A DNA stretch of 20,627 nucleotides from Chloroflexota bacterium (lineage in GTDB: Bacteria; Chloroflexota; Dehalococcoidia; Lucifugimonadales; Lucifugimonadaceae): assembly GCA_013911545.1 (NCBI GenBank), contig JACETA010000004.1:1-20627 (forward strand). Reading direction: 5' to 3'. Under the pieces are notes generated by a model. The model did no database searches, was not told where the DNA came from, and worked only from the letters and a program-made list of their open reading frames with translations. Each line of letters begins with the position of its first letter. The stretch's first letter is position 1. Shown here in pieces: positions 7,493-14,959 of the stretch. The position numbers and the translations under genes are program-made.

Positions 7493-8409
7493 GAAGCTTT
7501 CAGAAAATTAATTGTATTAGATAAGCCATCTTTTAAATTTATTTTTGTAGCCCAACCAAGGCTTTTAGATTTAGAATTATCTAATTCAATACCAAATATA
7601 TCTCCTTCCCTCTTATCATAAAAGGCTGGAAGATTTTTATAACCTAAATAATTAGAAACTTTATCAAAAATTTCAATGGTCTTTGTTGAAATTCCACTAG
7701 ACAAATTAAATGTTCCAGTAATTTTTGAATTTAAAACTTTATATATGAAGTTAATAACATCATCAACATATATGTAGTCTCTATATTCATTTCCAGAGCC
7801 AAAGATAGAAACTTTTTCTTTCATAAGCATTTTATTTGCAAAAATAGACACTACTCCAGCTTCTCCATCTGGATTTTGCCAAGGACCATATATATTACTT
7901 GGTCTCAAAATAGTTATTTCTGACTTTGATATACCTTGAGAAGAAAAATAATTTAAATAATTTTCAAAATTTAATTTTGAAATCCCGTAAGGACTCAACG
8001 GTTTTGGTAAATCATTTTCATTAAATTTTTTTCCAATTTTTTCACCATATATTGCCCCGCCTGTTGAAAAGAATATGAATTTTTTTAATTCAGAATTAAT
8101 TGAATTAAAAAAAAGATTTAAAGACCCATTCAAATTGATGTCGTTATCTAGTTGAGGATTTTTAGAAGATATTGAGACACTTGCTTGAGCAGCCAAATGG
8201 ATAAGAATACTTGGATTGATTTTTTTAACTAAATCTTTAATCTTTTTTGACCTAATGTCCATAGTGATATAATTTACTTCACCAATAATTTTTTTTGGTT
8301 CAGCAATGTCTAATGAAAAAATATCATATTTATCAATTGATAATTGATTAATTAAATTTGTTCCAACAAATCCGGACCCACCTGTGATAAGTATTTTTTC
8401 TTTCTTCAT
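7489..8409 (-). CDS. NAD-dependent sugar-nucleotide epimerase/dehydratase (extended SDR)
   Basis: Extended short-chain dehydrogenase of 306 aa, a usual length for UDP-sugar 4-epimerases and dTDP/GDP-sugar dehydratases. It has the Rossmann motif TGGSGFVG (G10, G13, G16), D34 at the end of beta-2 for binding the NAD ribose, HLAAQASV (71-78), the active-site Ser/Thr in FFSTGGAIYGE (S115/T116), and the catalytic YxxxK as Y141 and K145 in SPYGISK. RPSNIYGP (169-176) and RDYIYVDDV (210-218) complete the family pattern. It probably makes a nucleotide sugar for the neighbouring glycan genes; the exact reaction cannot be assigned. It is the first gene of a minus-strand pair, overlaps the ligase by ATGA, and is divergent from argJ. 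No Shine-Dalgarno is visible before the ATG. Confidence 0.9.
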   Translation of the reverse strand: MKKEKILITGGSGFVGTNLINQLSIDKYDIFSLDIAEPKKIIGEVNYITMDIRSKKIKDLVKKINPSILIHLAAQASVSISSKNPQLDNDINLNGSLNLFFNSINSELKKFIFFSTGGAIYGEKIGKKFNENDLPKPLSPYGISKLNFENYLNYFSSQGISKSEITILRPSNIYGPWQNPDGEAGVVSIFANKMLMKEKVSIFGSGNEYRDYIYVDDVINFIYKVLNSKITGTFNLSSGISTKTIEIFDKVSNYLGYKNLPAFYDKREGDIFGIELDNSKSKSLGWATKINLKDGLSNTINFLKAS

Positions 8410-8495
8410 TATGTTATAAATTGTGGCTTCTTATGGAGATTGATATGAAAATGCATTAAAGTATCAACTATTATAGATTAACTTAATAATATTAT
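8410..8495. promoter_or_regulatory. Divergent promoter region between the epimerase gene and argJ
   Basis: This 86-base, very AT-rich gap is the longest non-coding stretch in the window and must serve both the minus-strand epimerase-ligase pair and the plus-strand arg genes. For argJ, TATTAT at 8469-8474 is a candidate -10 that would give a leader of about 15 bases; no clear -35 stands at the ideal distance. TTGATA occurs on both strands (8440-8445 plus, 8467-8462 minus), each 16 bases from a TATCAA, giving a symmetric arrangement that could act as weak opposed promoters. Neither start codon has a Shine-Dalgarno, so short-leader or leaderless transcripts are possible. Assignments of single boxes are tentative. 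Confidence 0.5.
8440..8467. promoter_or_regulatory. Imperfect palindrome, possible ArgR operator
   Basis: The outer arms TTGATA (8440-8445) and TATCAA (8462-8467) are perfect inverted repeats around a palindromic centre ATGCAT (8451-8456); the bases between do not pair well. The inner stretch TATGAAAATGCATTAAAG (8444-8461) agrees with the known ARG-box pattern (TGAAT, A/T centre, ATTCA) at about two thirds of positions. Its place just upstream of argJ would suit arginine repression by an ArgR/AhrC-type protein. In such AT-rich DNA a match of this quality can arise by chance. Confidence 0.3.
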
Positions 8496-9695
8496 ATGAA
8501 AAAATTTAAAAAGATAAAAAAAGGCACAATTACTTCTCCTGCCGGTTTTTCTGCTGATGGAATTTATGCAGGATTAAAATCTTCTGGAGAAGATAAATTA
8601 GACTTAGGTATTTTAGTTTCAAGTGAGCCTTGTGAATGGGCTGCTACATATACCGACAATAAAATCAAAAGCTCATCAATAGACTATTGTAAGGAAGTTA
8701 AAGGTAAAATTAAGGGCATTATTGTTAATAGTGGATCTGCAAATTGTTGTGTAGGTGATCAAGGCTTAATTGACTCAAGAGATATTTCTTTGAAGTGTAA
8801 AGAAATTTTTAATTCTTCAGTACCATTTTTAATGAGCAGTACAGGAGTTATTGGCGTAGAAATACCTGTAGGTTTAATAATGAATTCAATTGAAAAATTT
8901 AATATTTATTCGGAGGGTGGTGAAAAATTTTCTAGAGCCATTATAACAACTGACTCCAAGACTAAAAATATTGCAATTGAAGTAAATTCAAAAAAAGGTA
9001 ATTACAAAATTGGTGGTGTAGCAAAAGGTAGCGGAATGGTTCATCCCAAAATGGGGACTATGCTGAGTTTTATTACAACCGATGTTGACATAAATTCTGA
9101 TAATTTAACAACTATGTTGAGAAAATCTGTAACTAATTCTTTCAACCAGATTGATATTGATGGGGATACAAGCACCAACGATACGGTTGTAATTATGTCT
9201 AATGGTATGTCTAGGATTAGCTTGGATAGTAAAGAAGAATTAAATGATTTTCAAGAAGCTCTGGATTATTTAACTAAATATTTAGCTAAGCAAATTGCTG
9301 AAGACGGGGAAGGTATAAGCCATCTAATAACAGTTGAGGTTAATGGAGCAAAAAATGATAAAGATGCTTTATCAGTTTCTAATGAAGTAGTCTCTTCATC
9401 TTTGGTAAAAACAGCTATATTTGGCAAAGACCCAAATTGGGGAAGAATAATGATGGCTATTGGCAATGCTGATGCAGAAATAGAAAGAGATAAAATTAAA
9501 ATATTTGTTAACGGGATTCAAATTTCTGAATCTGGAAAATCAATTTCTTTTCATTACCAATCTGTTTTATCTGCATTAGATAATTTTCAAATAGACATAG
9601 TAATAGACCTTTGTATTGGCAAAGGGAGAGGAATGGCTTGGGGTTCAGATTTAACTGAAGAGTATGTTGTATTTAATTCAGCCTACACAACATAA
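8496..9695 (+). CDS. argJ: Bifunctional ornithine acetyltransferase / N-acetylglutamate synthase
   Basis: ArgJ moves the acetyl group from N-acetylornithine to glutamate, and in bifunctional members also acetylates glutamate from acetyl-CoA, allowing a cyclic arginine pathway. At 399 aa it has the normal length of the self-cleaving Ntn-type proenzyme. Marks are SPAGFSADGIYAGLK (14-28), the oxyanion-hole residues T116 and G117 in SSTGVIG, KGSGMVHPKMGTML (177-190) with nucleophile T188 at the cleavage point, KDPNWGRIMMAIGNAD (311-326) and the family C-terminus NSAYTT. The residue before the nucleophile is Gly187, where most ArgJ proteins have Ala. It begins 86 bases from a divergent gene with no Shine-Dalgarno; the conserved domain starts at residue 10, supporting this ATG. 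It shares one base with argB. Confidence 0.95.
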   Translation: MKKFKKIKKGTITSPAGFSADGIYAGLKSSGEDKLDLGILVSSEPCEWAATYTDNKIKSSSIDYCKEVKGKIKGIIVNSGSANCCVGDQGLIDSRDISLKCKEIFNSSVPFLMSSTGVIGVEIPVGLIMNSIEKFNIYSEGGEKFSRAIITTDSKTKNIAIEVNSKKGNYKIGGVAKGSGMVHPKMGTMLSFITTDVDINSDNLTTMLRKSVTNSFNQIDIDGDTSTNDTVVIMSNGMSRISLDSKEELNDFQEALDYLTKYLAKQIAEDGEGISHLITVEVNGAKNDKDALSVSNEVVSSSLVKTAIFGKDPNWGRIMMAIGNADAEIERDKIKIFVNGIQISESGKSISFHYQSVLSALDNFQIDIVIDLCIGKGRGMAWGSDLTEEYVVFNSAYTT

Positions 9696-10480
9696 TGATG
9701 AATTCCAATAAATTAAGTGTAGTAAAAATTGGTGGTAGCACCATTGATGATTGGCATAAAAGCATTGGTCAGGTTAATGAAATAATAAGCATGGGTAATT
9801 CCCTTGTAATTGTTCATGGAGGAGGCAAAACTGTTAGCGATTGGGGTTCGAAGCTTGGTATAAGACCTGAATTTGTTAAAGGTTTAAGGAAGACCGACTC
9901 AAAGACTTTAGAAGTTGCAATTGCTATACTTTCTGGCTTAGTAAATAGTAAGTTAGTATCTTTTTTAAATAAAAATAAAATTAACAGCGTAGGTATTTCT
10001 GGCTTATCCGGAAATATGATTGAAGCAGAAATAAGTGATCAGGATTTAGGATTAGTAGGTGAAATAAAAAATTTAAATACTGATTTAGTACAAAACTTAC
10101 TTAATAATGATTATGTTCCCGTAATTTCACCTGTAGGGATAAATCAAAATTCCAAAAATACTGGTGATAGTATTTTAAATATTAATGCTGACTATGTCGC
10201 ATCTGAAATTGCTAAAAATTTAAAAGCTAATAAGCTGATCTACCAGACCGATGTCGATGGTATTAGAGATGGCAATGGAAGAATTATTTCTAAAATGACA
10301 TTAACCCAAGCAAAAGATTTAATAAATTCTGGAATTGTTGTAGGAGGAATGCTTCCAAAACTTGAATCATGCATAAATTCAATGCAAGGGGTTGACCGAA
10401 GTCATATAATAAATGGAAGCGATAATTCTTTGATAGAGGTTTTCAAGGGCAATCGAATAGGAACAGAAATTATAAATTAA
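9695..10480 (+). CDS. argB: Acetylglutamate kinase
   Basis: Phosphorylates N-acetylglutamate with ATP, the second step of arginine synthesis and the usual point of arginine feedback. At 261 aa it has the typical length of the amino-acid kinase fold without an N-terminal extension. Motifs are VVKIGGS (9-15, K11 for phosphate binding), VIVHGGGK (38-45), FVKGLRKTD, the segment ILNINADYVASEIA for substrate and ATP, DVDGIRD, and VGGMLPKLES near the C-terminus. Two tandem ATG codons (9695 and 9698) are possible; the first overlaps the argJ stop (TAATG), so both genes are probably coupled. The close relative LysZ of the LysW pathway is less likely because the gene sits between argJ and argD with no lysW-like gene nearby. 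Confidence 0.93.
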   Translation: MMNSNKLSVVKIGGSTIDDWHKSIGQVNEIISMGNSLVIVHGGGKTVSDWGSKLGIRPEFVKGLRKTDSKTLEVAIAILSGLVNSKLVSFLNKNKINSVGISGLSGNMIEAEISDQDLGLVGEIKNLNTDLVQNLLNNDYVPVISPVGINQNSKNTGDSILNINADYVASEIAKNLKANKLIYQTDVDGIRDGNGRIISKMTLTQAKDLINSGIVVGGMLPKLESCINSMQGVDRSHIINGSDNSLIEVFKGNRIGTEIIN

Positions 10481-10491
10481 GGAATATATAT

Positions 10492-11685
10492 ATGACAACA
10501 ACTGACTGGAAAAAACTTGAATCTACCTACTATATGCAGGTAGTAAATCGCATGCCTTTGGTATTAGTAAAAGGTCAAGGAACTATTGTTTGGGATGAAT
10601 CTGGCAAAAAATACCTAGACTTTACTTCAGGTTGGGCTGTTTTAAATTTGGGACATACTCATCCTGCAATTTCAAATGCAATTAAATATCAAGTAGATAA
10701 TATTATGCAGATGACAAATCTTTACTATACTATCCCTCAGCTAAAGCTAGCTAAGCTTTTGATTGATAATTCTTGTTTTGATAGGGTATTTTTTTCAAAT
10801 AGTGGTGCAGAAGCAAATGAAGGCGCTTGCAAATTAGCAAGGAAATGGGGAAAACATAAATTAGATGGTGCCTATGAAATCATTACTATGGAAAATTCAT
10901 TTCATGGAAGAACATTGGCAATGATGGCAGCTACTGGCCAAAAAGAATATCAAGAAAAATGGCAACCTTTACCTGAAGGATTTGTTAATGTTGAATACAA
11001 TAATTTTGAGGCATTAAAGAAGGCAACTAAAAAAAACACATGTGCAGTTTTGCTTGAGGTTGTTCAAGGTGAAGGAGGGGTAAATATACCTGACCACAGT
11101 TATCTTCTTGATGTGCAAGAATGGTGTCACCAAAATAATATTTTATTTATGGTTGATGAGGTTCAAACAGGAATGGGTAGACTAGGAACATTATTTGGGT
11201 ATCAAAAATTTGGACTTGACCCTGATGTAATGGTTCTGGGTAAAGCCTTAGGTGCCGGAACTCCTTTAGGTGCATTTTTGTGTAAAGAAAGATTTTCTGT
11301 TTTAGAGCCCGGTGATCACGGGAGTACTTTTGGTGGTAATGCACTTACTACTGCTGCAGGATGGGCTGCATTAAAATATATTTTAGACAATGATATTGCA
11401 TCTGAATGTTCTGATGCAGGAAAATATTTAAAATCAATGCTAGATGGGTTATCTGCAAGACATTCAAATATTGTTGATATAAGAGGTTATGGGCTTTTAA
11501 TTGGTTTAGAAATTTCAAAAAATAAGGCCCTAGATGTAATGAAATTATGCTTGGAAAAAGGTTTACTTATTAATGCGGTTAGACCAAATACTTTAAGGTT
11601 GATCCCACCTCTTAACGTTACTGAAGGAGATATTAACAAAGCTATTGAAATCCTTGAAGAAGCTTTTGTTGAATTAAAAATATAA
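10492..11685 (+). CDS. argD: Acetylornithine aminotransferase (PLP-dependent)
   Basis: Class III aminotransferase converting N-acetylglutamate semialdehyde to N-acetylornithine with glutamate as amino donor. Its 397 aa are standard. The PLP site is seen in SNSGAEANE (102-110), the aspartate motif DEVQTGMGR (222-230) and the Schiff-base lysine K251 in VLGKALGAGTPLG. HGSTFGGNAL (276-285) supplies the phosphate-contacting Thr, and FTSGWAVLNLGHTHP (44-58) the substrate entry region. A clear AAGGA (10479-10483) stands 8 bases before the ATG, one of few good ribosome sites in the window. The gene lies between argB and argG, 11 and 9 bases away. Related ornithine, GABA and LysJ transaminases are possible by family alone, but context favours ArgD. 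Confidence 0.93.
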   Translation: MTTTDWKKLESTYYMQVVNRMPLVLVKGQGTIVWDESGKKYLDFTSGWAVLNLGHTHPAISNAIKYQVDNIMQMTNLYYTIPQLKLAKLLIDNSCFDRVFFSNSGAEANEGACKLARKWGKHKLDGAYEIITMENSFHGRTLAMMAATGQKEYQEKWQPLPEGFVNVEYNNFEALKKATKKNTCAVLLEVVQGEGGVNIPDHSYLLDVQEWCHQNNILFMVDEVQTGMGRLGTLFGYQKFGLDPDVMVLGKALGAGTPLGAFLCKERFSVLEPGDHGSTFGGNALTTAAGWAALKYILDNDIASECSDAGKYLKSMLDGLSARHSNIVDIRGYGLLIGLEISKNKALDVMKLCLEKGLLINAVRPNTLRLIPPLNVTEGDINKAIEILEEAFVELKI

Positions 11686-11694
11686 GGAGCCACT

Positions 11695-12912
11695 ATGAAA
11701 AAAAAGATTGCTGTTTTAGCATACAGCGGGGGTCTAGACTCAACTATTTCAATTGACTGGATTAAGGAAAACTATGGCTATGAAGTAATTACTCTAACTG
11801 TAGATTTGGGCGGAGGACAATTTTCGAAAGATCTAGAAAAAAGAGCCAAGAAAGCTGGGGCAATGGACTGCGTAATTTTAGATGTAAAAAAAGAATTTGC
11901 TAGTGACTTTATATTACCAAGTTTGAAAGCTGGAGTTATATATGAAAACAATTATTTACTCGCTACATCTATAGGTAGGCCGCTTATGGCAAAAAAACTT
12001 GTAGAAACTGCATATAAATATAATGCTGAAGCTGTTGCACATGGGTGCACAGGTAAAGGTAATGACCAAGTTCGTTTTGATACAGCAATAATAACACTTT
12101 CTGCTAACAACCCTTTAGAAATTATCGCGCCTGCAAGAGAAGCATCATTGACCAGAGATCAGGAAAAAGAATATGCCGAGAAATTAGGTATAACCTTACC
12201 AGGTGTTGAAAAAAGAGTTTATTCAATTGATAGAAATTTATGGGGTTTGGCAATTGAAGGAGAAGACCTAGAAGACCCTTGGGTTGAGCCACCTGAAGAT
12301 GCATATTTGATAACTAATAGTATTGATAATGCTCCTGAAGATCCAACTTATTTAGAAATAGGTTTTAAGGAAGGTATGCCAAATAAATTAAATGGTAAAT
12401 CGCTAGATTTTCTAGAAATTATTGAAAAATTAAACCATATAGCTGGTGAGAATGGGGTTGGAAGAGTGGTGCATGTAGAAAATAGATTAGTAGGAATAAA
12501 ATCTAGAGAAGTTTATGAAGCTCCCGCAGCTACTGTTATTCATGAAGCATTTCAGTCTCTTGAAAAATTAGTTTTAAATAGAGATCAATCAAGAATGAAA
12601 AATATAGTATCAACAACATATTCTGATTTAGTCTACGATGGAAGGTGGTTCTCTGGATTAAGAGAAAATTTAGATGCTTACTGCAAAAGTTCGTGTAGAT
12701 ATATGACCGGAGAGGTAAGGTTAAAAATATTTAAATCTAAATGCGAAGTGGTGGGAGCTAAATCTCCCTATTCCCTTTATTCTTATGATCTGGCTACATA
12801 TTCAAATGATGATAAATTTAAACATGGATCGGCAGTCGGTTTTATTGACATCTATAGTCTTCCGTCTAGAATTCAAAGAAAACAACAAGTTCATGATGAA
12901 CTGACAGAATGA
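11695..12912 (+). CDS. argG: Argininosuccinate synthase
   Basis: Joins citrulline and aspartate with ATP to give argininosuccinate in the cytoplasm. At 405 aa it is the normal length. The N-terminal ATP pyrophosphatase loop is AYSGGLDSTI (9-18). Further marks are HGCTGKGNDQVRFD for citrulline/aspartate binding, APAREASLTRDQE, RNLWGLAIEGEDLEDP and NGVGRVVHVENRLVGIKSRE in the C-terminal domain. AAGGAG (11684-11689) lies 5 bases before the ATG and overlaps the argD stop, a good ribosome site. The stop overlaps argH by ATGA, so the two final arginine enzymes are translationally coupled. Confidence 0.97.
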   Translation: MKKKIAVLAYSGGLDSTISIDWIKENYGYEVITLTVDLGGGQFSKDLEKRAKKAGAMDCVILDVKKEFASDFILPSLKAGVIYENNYLLATSIGRPLMAKKLVETAYKYNAEAVAHGCTGKGNDQVRFDTAIITLSANNPLEIIAPAREASLTRDQEKEYAEKLGITLPGVEKRVYSIDRNLWGLAIEGEDLEDPWVEPPEDAYLITNSIDNAPEDPTYLEIGFKEGMPNKLNGKSLDFLEIIEKLNHIAGENGVGRVVHVENRLVGIKSREVYEAPAATVIHEAFQSLEKLVLNRDQSRMKNIVSTTYSDLVYDGRWFSGLRENLDAYCKSSCRYMTGEVRLKIFKSKCEVVGAKSPYSLYSYDLATYSNDDKFKHGSAVGFIDIYSLPSRIQRKQQVHDELTE

Positions 12913-14273
12913 ATATGAAAAAAAACAATACTGATAAAGCTTTTTCTAAGAAGCTTGCTAGTGACTTCAGTGCATCTTTAAATTTAGATAAAAGACTATA
13001 CAAAGAAGATATTGAGCTTTCTGTTGCCTATAGTAAGGCATTAAAAAAGATAGATATATTAACTAATACTGAACAGAAAAGTATTGAGAAGGCACTTAAA
13101 AATATATACCAAGATATAAAAAAAGATAAATTTAAATGGAGGTTAGATTTAGAAGATATTCATATGAATATTGAGAGCAGATTGCATGATTTGCTTGGGC
13201 CATTTGCAGGAAAAATTCATACAGGAAAATCAAGAAATGATCAGGTTTCAACTATTGAAAGAATGTATGTAAAAAATTCCATTAATGAATTGTTAATAAA
13301 AATTGAAAAACTTCAAAAAGAAATTGTTTTAAAAGCAGAAAAAAGTATTGAGATTTATATGCCATCATATACCCATCTCCAAAGAGCTCAGCCCGTACTT
13401 CTTTCCCATCATCTGATGGCATATCATGAAATGCTCCAGAGAGATAAATTCAGACTTCAAAATTGTTATGAAATAGCAGATGAATTGATATTAGGTTCTG
13501 GCGCAGTGGCTGGGTCATATTATAAATTAGATAGAAATTATTTAGCTAAAGAATTAAATTTCAAAAAAGTTAACTCCAATAGTATTGATGGCGTAAGTGA
13601 TAGAGATTTTATAATCGAATTTATATCTGCAATTTCAATTAGCATGATGCATCTTTCCAGAATGTCAGAAGAAATAATCATCTGGTCTTCAGAAGAATTT
13701 GGTTTTATAATTTTGTCAGATGACGTCGTAACAACTTCAAGCATGATGCCCCAAAAAAGAAATCCTGATTTTGCTGAACTTATAAGAGGAAAATTTGGAG
13801 GAATACTTGGTAACTTTGTTTCAATTTTAGTTACTATGAAATCATTGCCATTTTCATATAACAGAGACATGCAGGAAGATAAGAAGCCTTTATTTGACTC
13901 AGTTGATGAATTCTCAGACTCATTAGTTAATATGACTCATATCATTAAAAAAAGTAAATTTAATAAAAAAAATATGGAAAATGCAACTAAGGGTAATATC
14001 CTTGCAACTGACTTGGCTGATATATTGTCTATTAATGGAGAGACATTTAGGCAAGCGCATATAAAAGTAGCTCAATTAACTAATGATTTAAAAAAGCAGG
14101 GCAGATTTATTTCAGATTTAACTGCTGAAGAATTAAAAGAGGCACTAGAAATCGATTACAATATTAAGGTAAATGTTAAGCAAAGTATTAATTCTAGGAA
14201 TATTAAAGGTGGGACTTCTTTAAAGCAGGTTAAAAAAGAAATATTACTAGCAAAGAAAAATCTAAAGATTTAA
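12909..14273 (+). CDS. argH: Argininosuccinate lyase
   Basis: Splits argininosuccinate to arginine and fumarate; member of the fumarase/aspartase superfamily, acting as a tetramer. At 454 aa it is standard. Visible blocks are GKSRNDQV (106-113), YTHLQRAQP (154-162) with T155/H156, GSGAVAGSYY (196-205) and the signature loop SSMMPQKRNPD (277-287) with the catalytic-loop serines S277/S278, K283 and N285. The first residue of the superfamily signature, normally Gly (GSSxMPxKxN), is Thr276 here, and the residues before it (VVT) differ from the common FST. A second ATG (codon 3, 12915) is also possible as start. It overlaps argG by 4 bases and ends 2 bases before rpe. Confidence 0.95.
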   Translation: MNMKKNNTDKAFSKKLASDFSASLNLDKRLYKEDIELSVAYSKALKKIDILTNTEQKSIEKALKNIYQDIKKDKFKWRLDLEDIHMNIESRLHDLLGPFAGKIHTGKSRNDQVSTIERMYVKNSINELLIKIEKLQKEIVLKAEKSIEIYMPSYTHLQRAQPVLLSHHLMAYHEMLQRDKFRLQNCYEIADELILGSGAVAGSYYKLDRNYLAKELNFKKVNSNSIDGVSDRDFIIEFISAISISMMHLSRMSEEIIIWSSEEFGFIILSDDVVTTSSMMPQKRNPDFAELIRGKFGGILGNFVSILVTMKSLPFSYNRDMQEDKKPLFDSVDEFSDSLVNMTHIIKKSKFNKKNMENATKGNILATDLADILSINGETFRQAHIKVAQLTNDLKKQGRFISDLTAEELKEALEIDYNIKVNVKQSINSRNIKGGTSLKQVKKEILLAKKNLKI

Positions 14274-14275
14274 TA

Positions 14276-14959
14276 ATGGGTTATTCAAATAACTATAAAT
14301 TGTCTGCATCTATATTGGCATCTAATTTTTCAAATCTTTCTGAAGATATTAAAAATTTAAAGCACTACGGTTGCAATGAAATTCATTATGACGTTATGGA
14401 CGGAAACTTTGTTGATGAAATATCTATGGGTCCAGTTATATTAAATTCTATAAAAGATATAATTGAATTGCCTGTTGAAGTGCATTTAATGGTAAGTAAT
14501 CCTGAAAAAAATATAGAACAATTTTCTAAGCATAATGTTGAAATAATTACCTTTCACTATGAATCAACAGATAATCATAATTCGATAATAAATTTAATTA
14601 AATCAAAAGGGTTGAAGGTTGGAATTGCCTTAAATCCACTTACAGATGTAGAAAATATATATGATTTTATTGGCATGATTGACAGGGTTCTTATGATGAG
14701 TGTAGACCCAGGGTTTTCTGGCCAAAAATTTAATCCAAATACCCCAAAAAAAATAAAAATATTAAGAGATTATTTAGATAACTTGAATTTAGACAAAACT
14801 ATTGATATTTGCGTTGACGGCGGAATTAATAATTCAAATATTAAGCAATGCAAAGATGCGGGAGCAAATATATTTGTTTCTGGTTCTTCAATTTTTTGGA
14901 ATGGAAATATTAAATCTAATATAATGTCACTTATGAGTAGTTTGGAAATAAAAAAATGA
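14276..14959 (+). CDS. rpe: Ribulose-phosphate 3-epimerase
   Basis: Interconverts ribulose 5-phosphate and xylulose 5-phosphate in the pentose phosphate pathway. A 227-aa TIM barrel of normal length. Metal and catalytic residues are recognisable: S12 in SASILASNF, H37 and D39 in IHYDVMDGNF, H70 in EVHLMV, and D181 in CVDGGI. SVDPGFSGQKF (142-152) and VSGSSIF (201-207) form the phosphate-binding region. It sits between argH (2-base gap) and fakA (ATGA overlap). No ribosome site of its own is seen, so it is read as part of the arg transcript. Rpe next to a yloV-type gene and recG recalls the gene order of Bacillus. Confidence 0.95.
   Translation: MGYSNNYKLSASILASNFSNLSEDIKNLKHYGCNEIHYDVMDGNFVDEISMGPVILNSIKDIIELPVEVHLMVSNPEKNIEQFSKHNVEIITFHYESTDNHNSIINLIKSKGLKVGIALNPLTDVENIYDFIGMIDRVLMMSVDPGFSGQKFNPNTPKKIKILRDYLDNLNLDKTIDICVDGGINNSNIKQCKDAGANIFVSGSSIFWNGNIKSNIMSLMSSLEIKK

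Noticed and set aside
8496..8520. Annotating argJ as a proven leaderless gene
   Set aside because: No Shine-Dalgarno is seen, but the transcription start cannot be fixed from sequence and many genes here lack a Shine-Dalgarno.
10342..10351. GTAGGAGGAATG inside argB as an internal translation start
   Set aside because: The spacing between AGGAGG and ATG is far too short, and the bases encode the conserved Val-Gly-Gly-Met of ArgB.
13538..13870. A 110-codon open frame on the minus strand inside argH
   Set aside because: Antisense to conserved argH motifs including the signature loop; no ribosome site and no recognisable domain.
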